Below, one piece after another: positions 23,314 through 27,297 of a DNA stretch of 27,297 nucleotides (position 1 is its first letter; every line of letters starts with the position of its first letter). Source of the stretch: a virus. The position numbers were made by a program, and so were the translations under genes. The stretch lies in IMG/VR virus record IMGVR_UViG_3300020182_000153, positions 1 to 27,297 of that record; one strand, 5' to 3'. The notes under the pieces were generated by a model, which was not told the DNA's origin, made no database searches, and saw only the letters and a program-made list of their open reading frames with translations.

Positions 23314-23358
23314 AAAAAAGGCGAAGGTGGGAGTTAGGGACGAGGCTCGACCACCTTC
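23314..23358 (-). terminator. Leftward terminator, upstream member of the pair
   Basis: GAAGGTGG (23358-23351) pairs perfectly with CCACCTTC (23330-23323) around a 20-nt loop; GCC and six T follow at 23319-23314. Confidence 0.5.
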
Positions 23359-23360
23359 TA

Positions 23361-23396
23361 AGATAACGCAAGACATGGGAGGATGCTGCGTTATCT
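23361..23396. repeat. 10-bp perfect inverted repeat
   Basis: AGATAACGCA (23361-23370) and TGCGTTATCT (23387-23396) with a 16-bp spacer. It has no T-run on either side, so it is either an RNA hairpin acting on the following terminators or a protein-binding operator. Its leftward loop carries CCTCCC, the complement of a Shine-Dalgarno. Confidence 0.75.
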
Positions 23397-23404
23397 ATTT
23401 GAAC

Positions 23405-23509
23405 TCAAAGGACGTGCAAAAACGCCCACCAAATTGACAACACCACAAAGCAAGCCGCAATGATGAAAAACATAATTCCTGCCGTTTGTTTTATATCTTT
23501 CAGTGACAT
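23405..23509 (-). CDS. 34-residue single-helix membrane protein
   Basis: MSLKDIKQTAGIMFFIIAAC is followed by FVVLSIWWAFLHVL. One transmembrane helix fills residues about 11-32. Its ATG overlaps the Cro-like gene's stop (TGATG), and that gene's last codons supply CAGGAG about 10 nt earlier. Too short for family assignment; coupling to the first leftward early gene means it would be made immediately after induction or infection. Possible roles include exclusion or control of host membrane functions; no evidence decides. Confidence 0.6.
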   Translation of the reverse strand: MSLKDIKQTAGIMFFIIAACFVVLSIWWAFLHVL

Positions 23510-23748
23510 CATTCTGCTAGCTCCTGAGATTTTACACCAACCAGCCACTCGTAAGATATACCTGAAATGCCCTGTTTTTTTGATGCTTCAATTAGCTTTT
23601 TCCAATGAATAGAAGCGATTGAATTACGCTCCTTCATTTTTCTTGCTGTTTGATACTTGCAGCCTAAATCAGTCGCAAAATCTGACAAATTAGGCCACTG
23701 GTTAATCAAATCTGTGAAGTCTTTTGGGTGTTTGTTTAATTTAGTCAT
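23509..23748 (-). CDS. Cro-like helix-turn-helix regulator (carph-isopro type)
   Basis: 79 residues from the ATG at 23748 (AAGGGG just upstream); an in-frame TTG five codons earlier is less likely. The pattern INQWPNLSDFATDLGCKYQT, ARKMKERNSIASIHWKKLIE, ASKKQGISGISYEWLV is that of the small HTH proteins often labelled carph-isopro in alphaproteobacterial phages: helix 2-turn-recognition helix spans about 21-40. It is first in the leftward operon and faces a divergent operon, the position of Cro. A 17-bp candidate operator overlaps its ribosome site. It probably represses both divergent promoters. Confidence 0.75.
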   Translation of the reverse strand: MTKLNKHPKDFTDLINQWPNLSDFATDLGCKYQTARKMKERNSIASIHWKKLIEASKKQGISGISYEWLVGVKSQELAE

Positions 23749-23755
23749 AAACCCC

Positions 23756-23772
23756 TTGTACAATATGTATAA
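23756..23772. promoter_or_regulatory. Candidate operator 1
   Basis: TTGTACAATATGTATAA, an imperfect palindrome centred on position 9, directly upstream of and overlapping the Cro-like gene's ribosome site. Confidence 0.45.
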
Positions 23773-23880
23773 TGATATTGCAAGCGAAATTATGTTTTTT
23801 TTATTTTTAATTTATGTGATAAAAACCTAACCTTTAAAAAGTACGGTAAGACTTTGTATTAACTGTTAAATTTAAAATAA

Positions 23881-23897
23881 TTGTACAGTTAGTATAT
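23881..23897. promoter_or_regulatory. Candidate operator 2
   Basis: TTGTACAGTTAGTATAT matches operator 1 at 13 of 17 positions in the same orientation. Confidence 0.4.
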
Positions 23898-23915
23898 TTT
23901 TTACTTGCATAGTAA

Positions 23916-23932
23916 TTGTAAATAATGTACAT
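23916..23932. promoter_or_regulatory. Candidate operator 3
   Basis: TTGTAAATAATGTACAT matches operator 1 at 12 of 17 positions and is itself near-palindromic (TGTA.AT A AT.TACA). It overlaps the possible rightward -10. Confidence 0.4.
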
Positions 23933-23965
23933 TAATCCCAACAACGCAATTAAAGGGATGATAAA

Positions 23966-24247
23966 ATGCAACAGACAATCGAACAGCAATCAATCGACAA
24001 GCTAATCATGAAGCTTGCTGAAATCCGCGACAACGCAAACAAAACGCAACGCCGCGACAATGCCAAGGCTGTTGCTGCTGCGTGTGCTGGTTCAATCGTA
24101 GAGCTTGGTGACGATTACGCCGATGAATTTGGCTTAGACAACCCGCGCACATTCAATGACATCAATGAGCCTATGCAGGAGACAGTAGACATCATGTTTG
24201 ATGACACTGAGCATGAAATCGAAATTCGTGATTTGGAGGTCGCATAA
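23966..24247 (+). CDS. First rightward early protein, unknown function
   Basis: 93 residues, helical and acidic at the end (IMFDDTEHEIEIRDLEVA). The N-terminal half contains KLAEIRDNANKTQRRDNAKA and an Ala-rich helix. AAAGGGATG lies before the ATG. No family recognised. As the first gene of the divergent early operon it could be a host-takeover or recombination-accessory protein. Stop overlaps the next ATG (TAATG). Confidence 0.7.
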   Translation: MQQTIEQQSIDKLIMKLAEIRDNANKTQRRDNAKAVAAACAGSIVELGDDYADEFGLDNPRTFNDINEPMQETVDIMFDDTEHEIEIRDLEVA

Positions 24248-24405
24248 TGGTCATCTCCACCAACCACCAAGCCAAGCTTAATCTTGAAAGCGCTGTTCCG
24301 TACAAATGGAAGCTAAACAGCGCAACATTCTGTCTATTAGGCGGGATCGTATTTCTGAGCGGTGCAACCGTAGCACTGTTTCTAATCAATAAAAGAATTA
24401 TCTAA
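24247..24405 (+). CDS. 52-residue single-helix membrane protein
   Basis: Starts MVISTNHQAKLNLESAVPYK and has one hydrophobic helix (about 28-47, FCLLGGIVFLSGATVALFLI) with a short NKRII tail. Both ends use TAATG coupling with neighbours, which is good evidence for translation. No family recognised. Confidence 0.65.
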   Translation: MVISTNHQAKLNLESAVPYKWKLNSATFCLLGGIVFLSGATVALFLINKRII

Positions 24406-24650
24406 TGAGCAATGAAACTAAAAATCATATTCCAGCATTTTCATGCGTAGGGCATAGCGAAGAGTTTGGTGGGGTCTACCAAGAAGGAATGAGCTTGCGA
24501 GATTACTTTGCGGGGCAAGCATTAGTCGGCCTTCTTTCTGGACCTTACCGAGACAACGGAACAAGCGTTCCTATCGAGGTCGCGCAGGAGTGTTACCTAT
24601 TCGCTGACGAACTAATAAGCGAACGAAAACAGAAAACGGGAGCTATGTAA
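24405..24650 (+). CDS. Conserved small phage protein
   Basis: 81 residues. The core MSLRDYFAGQALVGLLSG (about 29-46), followed by an Ala/Tyr helix and ADELISERK, is a pattern I recognise from many small phage proteins of unknown function in early or recombination regions. No catalytic residues apparent. TAATG overlaps on both sides. Confidence 0.7.
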   Translation: MSNETKNHIPAFSCVGHSEEFGGVYQEGMSLRDYFAGQALVGLLSGPYRDNGTSVPIEVAQECYLFADELISERKQKTGAM

Positions 24651-24856
24651 TGAGCGAACAAACACAAATAGACAGGGTTCGAGGCAAAGTTGCTCAAATG
24701 CAAAATGAGTTATCCGCAATCCTCGATCAATTAAGTGAGTACGAGAATACAAAATGCCCAGATAAAGGGGATTCAATAATTACTCAAATAATGGCCGATT
24801 TTGAGAACGTTGAAGCTCACGCAAATCAATCAGTCTATTGGGCGCAAATGATATGA
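24650..24856 (+). CDS. Small coiled-coil protein
   Basis: 68 residues: SEQTQIDRVRGKVAQMQNEL and SAILDQLSEYENTK form a likely coiled coil, followed by a second helix. One Cys. No family recognised. Coupled to both neighbours. Confidence 0.6.
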   Translation: MSEQTQIDRVRGKVAQMQNELSAILDQLSEYENTKCPDKGDSIITQIMADFENVEAHANQSVYWAQMI

Positions 24857-25035
24857 GCAAATTCACATGGCGCTTCACAAACAGAAAAGCAGCAAGTAAC
24901 GCCCGTAAATTAGGCCGTGAATGTGAAGAGCTTGCGGCATCTGAAACAGGTCATCGAAAAGACTATTGGATGGCTGAAGCTACTCGTCATTTTAACCGCG
25001 CAAAAGATTATGAATTTCATGGGAGAACATCATGA
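24853..25035 (+). CDS. 60-residue basic protein
   Basis: The ATG at 24853 overlaps the previous stop (ATGA); an in-frame TTG 15 nt earlier is less likely. Sequence is rich in Arg, Lys and Glu (FTNRKAASNARKLGRECEEL, ATRHFNRAKDYEFHG) and wholly helical. No family recognised. GGGAG in its last codons serves the Rad52-type gene. Confidence 0.6.
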   Translation: MSKFTWRFTNRKAASNARKLGRECEELAASETGHRKDYWMAEATRHFNRAKDYEFHGRTS

Positions 25036-25709
25036 GTATAGACTTCGAGGCTTTGAAAGCCGAGTTCCCGCGTGAAGCCATCTCGTGGCGTTCACAAACT
25101 CTCACCAAGGATGGAGACAAAGCTCTAGCTCTTGGTTACATCGATGCTCGTAACGTCATGGATAGACTTGACGAGGTTTGCGGCCCTGCCAACTGGAAAG
25201 ATGAATATGAAATTCATGGGTCAAAAACACTATGCAAGATTTCAATCCGCATCGATAACGAATGGGTATGGAAAACCGATGGCGCAGGAGACACGCAAGT
25301 TGAAGCTGAAAAAGGCTCACTTTCAGATGCACTAAAACGCGCTGCTGTTAAATGGGGCATTGGTCGTTATCTATATGCTCTACCTGCGATTTGGGTTGAA
25401 TGTGAGAGCTACGAAAAAAACGGCAAGAATTACTTCAGGAAATGGAAAGTTGACCCTTGGTCAAAAGTAAAACAAAGCGCCAACAATAAGCCTGTAAACG
25501 CCGCAGCAGCCAAGCAAAAAGAACGCGCTGGCAGCCTATCCGCAGAACTAAAAGCAATCGGCACTGTCGAAGGTATTCGCTCATTCTGGGATGATAACGT
25601 GGATGAGATCAAAACATTCCCGCAAGTGACGCAAGACTATTTGCAACAGGTTTCTGACAAGAAAGAAGCTGAATTTGACGAGCCACCATTTCAGGAGGCG
25701 GCAGAATGA
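25032..25709 (+). CDS. Rad52/Rad22-type single-strand annealing protein
   Basis: 225 residues. Residues about 44-115 carry the Rad52_Rad22 pattern: GYIDARNVMDRLDEVCGPAN, WKDEYEI, then GAGDTQVEAEKGSLSDALKR and AAVKWGIGRYLY. The first 40 residues (FPREAISWRSQTL) also fit. The C-terminal 90 residues are a polar linker and an acidic helix, perhaps contacting SSB. It anneals complementary strands in phage recombination, the role of lambda Bet. ATGA overlap with the gene before it; SSB and a coiled-coil partner follow. No exonuclease is seen in the window. Confidence 0.9.
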   Translation: MSIDFEALKAEFPREAISWRSQTLTKDGDKALALGYIDARNVMDRLDEVCGPANWKDEYEIHGSKTLCKISIRIDNEWVWKTDGAGDTQVEAEKGSLSDALKRAAVKWGIGRYLYALPAIWVECESYEKNGKNYFRKWKVDPWSKVKQSANNKPVNAAAAKQKERAGSLSAELKAIGTVEGIRSFWDDNVDEIKTFPQVTQDYLQQVSDKKEAEFDEPPFQEAAE

Positions 25710-26434
25710 ACCAGCTAGCAACAATTGGTGACAATAATCCACCCACCCCGTTCGACGATATTGAAGCCCGTATTAACGATTTATACGCAGAAGCAAAACA
25801 ATGGCTCGATGGTGAGGAAGTCACAACACAAGAACAAGCTGACGCGCTCAACACATTAGCTAGTCATATCCGCGAAGCTGCAAAGCAAGCCGATGATATG
25901 CGTAAAGAAGAAGCCAAACCGTTTGATGAAGGCAAGAAAGCAGTTCAAGACCGCTATAACCCGCTAATTCAAAAAGGCAAGGGCAAGACAGAAGTTGCAC
26001 TAGGGGCGGTTAAATCAGCTCTTAAACCATACCTTCTTGAGCTTGATCGCATTCAACAGGAAGCCGCGCAAAAGGCTCGTGAAGAAGCCGCAGAAGCAGA
26101 ACGCGATGCACAAGCAGCAATGCAACATCGCGACCAGTCAAATCTTGATGAACAAGAGGAGGCTAACCGACTGGCAGAAGAAGCAAAGCAGCTACAGGCG
26201 GCGGCTAATAAAGCATCTAACGCTAAAGCACATGCAAAAGGTGTTGGACGTGCAACGGGCTTACGAACACGTACCAAGGTATCAATTGCCAATGAACGCG
26301 AAGCCGCTGGGTGGGCATGGAAACACGACCGCGAAGCTTTGATGATTTTCGTATTAACGCAAGCTGAAAAGGCCGTTCGTCACGGTGCTCAAAGCCTCGA
26401 AGGTTTCAGCATAACAGAAGAGAAAGTGATTTAA
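25706..26434 (+). CDS. Long coiled-coil protein linked to Rad52/SSB
   Basis: 242 residues. After a Pro-rich start (IGDNNPPTPFDDIEAR) almost the whole protein is Ala/Glu/Lys/Gln helix, strongest at about 112-175 (AAQKAREEAAEAERDAQAAM). A compact C-terminal part follows (about 190-242, TKVSIANEREAAGWAWKHDR, EGFSITEEKVI), ending with a short beta segment as in similar phage proteins located beside recombinases. A strong AGGAGG is 7 nt before the ATG. Function unknown; a structural partner of the annealing complex is plausible. Confidence 0.78.
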   Translation: MNQLATIGDNNPPTPFDDIEARINDLYAEAKQWLDGEEVTTQEQADALNTLASHIREAAKQADDMRKEEAKPFDEGKKAVQDRYNPLIQKGKGKTEVALGAVKSALKPYLLELDRIQQEAAQKAREEAAEAERDAQAAMQHRDQSNLDEQEEANRLAEEAKQLQAAANKASNAKAHAKGVGRATGLRTRTKVSIANEREAAGWAWKHDREALMIFVLTQAEKAVRHGAQSLEGFSITEEKVI

Positions 26435-26436
26435 AC

Positions 26437-26907
26437 ATGCTCAACTCATGTAATTTTATCGGCCATATCGGAGCCGACCCAGATATCAAAGCTACAAACT
26501 CAGGCACTAGGGTTGCTAACCTATCCCTAGCTGTAACTGAGAAATGGAAAAACAAACAAGGTGAGCGTCAAGAGCGCACAGAGTGGGTTCGTCTCAATTG
26601 CTTCCAGGATGGTCTTATCGGTGTAATAGAGAGCTACATCAAGAAAGGCTCTAAGGTTTACGTCTCTGGAAAGATGGCAACCAGAAAATGGCAAACGCAA
26701 TCTGGTGAAGACCGCTATTCAACGGAAATCAATATCGACAAGCTGGTGATGCTCGACGGTCGCAGTGACAACGCCAACAATTCAGGCGGTAACTATGGTG
26801 CTGCATCACAGGGCGGAGAGTACGTAGGCGACAATGGACTTCGACAAGGCGGTGGCGGGTCATTCCCGACTGATGACGATATTCCGTTTCTCATGGAGTG
26901 GAGATAA
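26437..26907 (+). CDS. ssb: Single-stranded DNA-binding protein
   Basis: 156 residues. The OB fold spans 1-108: MLNSCNFIGHIGADPDIKAT, RVANLSLAVTEKW, EWVRLNCFQDG, KGSKVYVSGKMATRKWQ, YSTEINIDKLVML. A Gly/Asn-rich linker follows, then the acidic interaction tip DDDIPF (about residues 146-151). Unusually, five residues (LMEWR) follow the tip, so the free C-terminal Phe that partner proteins normally grip is absent. Works with the Rad52-type protein in recombination and replication. The ATG is 2 nt after the previous stop. Confidence 0.95.
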   Translation: MLNSCNFIGHIGADPDIKATNSGTRVANLSLAVTEKWKNKQGERQERTEWVRLNCFQDGLIGVIESYIKKGSKVYVSGKMATRKWQTQSGEDRYSTEINIDKLVMLDGRSDNANNSGGNYGAASQGGEYVGDNGLRQGGGGSFPTDDDIPFLMEWR

Positions 26908-26909
26908 TT

Positions 26910-27297
26910 ATGAAGAAAATTACCGAACTAAACGAAGAACAAATCGAACGTCTAACAACAAAACGTAGAGAATGGCTCAATATTGGCCTATCAACTGCTC
27001 GCGCGGACCGTGAACAAGCTCAACAAGGCGCAGTTGAAGCTTATCAAGTAGCAGGGTTAGAACCGCCTAAAGTATTTATCTGGCTAGACTCCCCACGACA
27101 AGGCGTAATGGGCGCTGCGCTGCTAGCAGGCAGTAACTTTTCAGGGGATCAGGTCGGGGCTCAGGTCTGGGATCAGGTCAGGGCTCAGGTCAGGGCTCAG
27201 GTCGGGGATCAGGTCTGGTATCAGGTCAGGGATCAGGTCGGGGCTCAGGTCTGGGATCAGGTCAGGGATCAGGTCGGGGCTCAGGTCGGGGCTCAGG
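26910..27297 (+). CDS. Tandem tetrapeptide-repeat protein (partial, 3' end off window)
   Basis: 129 codons are visible. The N-terminal domain (about 1-78; [40 protein letters not shown]) is helical, then a repeat begins after NFS: thirteen units of [G/W/R][A/D/Y]QV, the last cut by the window. Alternating Gln-Val with Trp/Arg/Gly suggests a regular beta or coil stack. I have a vague memory of [GRW][DA]QV repeats in other phage and bacterial proteins of unknown function. It follows ssb in the rightward operon with GGAG (26900-26903) 6 nt before the ATG. Role unknown. Confidence 0.8.
   Translation, partial: MKKITELNEEQIERLTTKRREWLNIGLSTARADREQAQQGAVEAYQVAGLEPPKVFIWLDSPRQGVMGAALLAGSNFSGDQVGAQVWDQVRAQVRAQVGDQVWYQVRDQVGAQVWDQVRDQVGAQVGAQ
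27144..27297 (+). repeat. 12-bp coding tandem repeat, 12.8 units
   Basis: Unit NGGGMTCAGGTC (one unit has TAT as its second codon). Only the first base of codon 1 and the first two bases of codon 2 vary; CAGGTC is identical in all twelve complete units. Phase matches codons exactly. Continues past the window end. Confidence 0.97.

Larger units (their letters stand above)
23185..23404 (-). promoter_or_regulatory. Tandem-hairpin leader between cro-like region and replication operon
   Basis: 220 bp without a credible gene. In leftward order it holds a 10-bp perfect dyad, then an 8-bp perfect dyad followed by GCC and six T, then a long stem followed by TTTTTTATTTT. This is expected to control whether transcription reaches RusA and the replication genes, as tR1 does in lambda. 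The open frame across 23185-23376 lacks a Shine-Dalgarno and codes implausible sequence. Confidence 0.6.
23749..23965. promoter_or_regulatory. Divergent early promoter/operator region
   Basis: 217 bp, very AT-rich, with no gene. It separates the leftward Cro-like gene from the rightward early operon and must hold both promoters. A possible rightward promoter is TTGCAT (23905-23910), 17 bp, TACATT (23928-23933). Leftward TATACA-like sequence is present near 23764-23773 without a good -35. Three related 17-bp sites are listed separately. A T-tract (23796-23803) might bend DNA. Confidence 0.65.

Noticed and set aside
23185-23376. 63-residue minus-strand reading frame next to rusA
   Set aside because: No Shine-Dalgarno, implausible sequence, and it runs through the dyads and T-tracts of the leader, which explain the region better.
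26053-26292. 79-residue minus-strand Ala/Ser/Cys-rich frame
   Set aside because: Antisense of the coiled-coil gene; repeated GCA/GAA codons create it.
27144-27297. CRISPR-like array
   Set aside because: 12-bp units without spacers, in phase with a reading frame; it is a coding minisatellite.

Overview
The window is part of a double-stranded DNA phage or prophage with a P22-like, short-tailed (podovirus) virion. The head genes are recognisable by protein pattern: small and large terminase, P22-type portal, acidic scaffold, P22-type coat protein, adaptor, a gp10-like tail stabilisation protein, several ejection-type proteins, a self-cleaving tail fibre, and a lysis gene at the left edge. The host is probably an alphaproteobacterium, perhaps a Rhizobiales relative. 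This is inferred from the regulator types (a carph-isopro-like HTH protein, a DUF6456-like protein) and the lone DnaA-domain-IV protein, not from any host gene. No integrase, CI-like repressor, tRNA, rRNA, CRISPR array or insertion sequence was seen.

Layout. From 1 to 18300 almost everything is on the minus strand and is the late operon. Read in transcription order (right to left) it runs: two small proteins, TerS, TerL, portal, scaffold, coat, an intrinsic terminator, adaptor, gp10-like protein, a small structural protein, a GNAT-like protein, ejection proteins, a two-domain virion lysin, tail fibre, a small membrane protein, and the amidase cut by the window start. One plus-strand pair (4393-4898; an exported Cys-rich protein and a two-helix membrane protein) is inserted in this operon and looks like a moron (lysogenic-conversion type) cassette. 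From 18301 to 18743 there is no gene, but there is dyad structure where a late promoter would be expected. From 18744 to 23184 the minus strand carries a tightly overlapping early/middle operon: RusA resolvase, HNH protein, O-like replication initiator, putative loader, winged-helix regulator, DnaA-domain protein, small membrane or exported proteins, and a DUF6456-like protein in the position of a late activator.

The control centre is 23185-23965. A Cro-like HTH gene and a 34-residue membrane protein are transcribed leftward. A 220-bp leader separates them from RusA; it holds three consecutive perfect dyads, two followed by T6 tracts in the leftward sense, which resembles the tR1 position of lambda. 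The divergent intergenic region carries three similar 17-bp sites with the pattern TTGTA...TA. The rightward operon (23966-27297) holds small orphan proteins, a Rad52-type annealing protein, a coiled-coil protein, SSB, and the start of a tandem-repeat protein whose 12-bp units encode [G/W/R][A/D/Y]QV and run off the window end.

How it works together (inference): a divergent Cro-controlled switch fires recombination genes to the right and replication genes to the left. Leftward transcription must pass the tandem terminator region to reach the replication genes and then the DUF6456-like protein, which may activate the leftward late operon. The most unusual elements are the tandem-hairpin leader, the moron pair with a shared Shine-Dalgarno palindrome, and the repeat protein with no synonymous variation between units.
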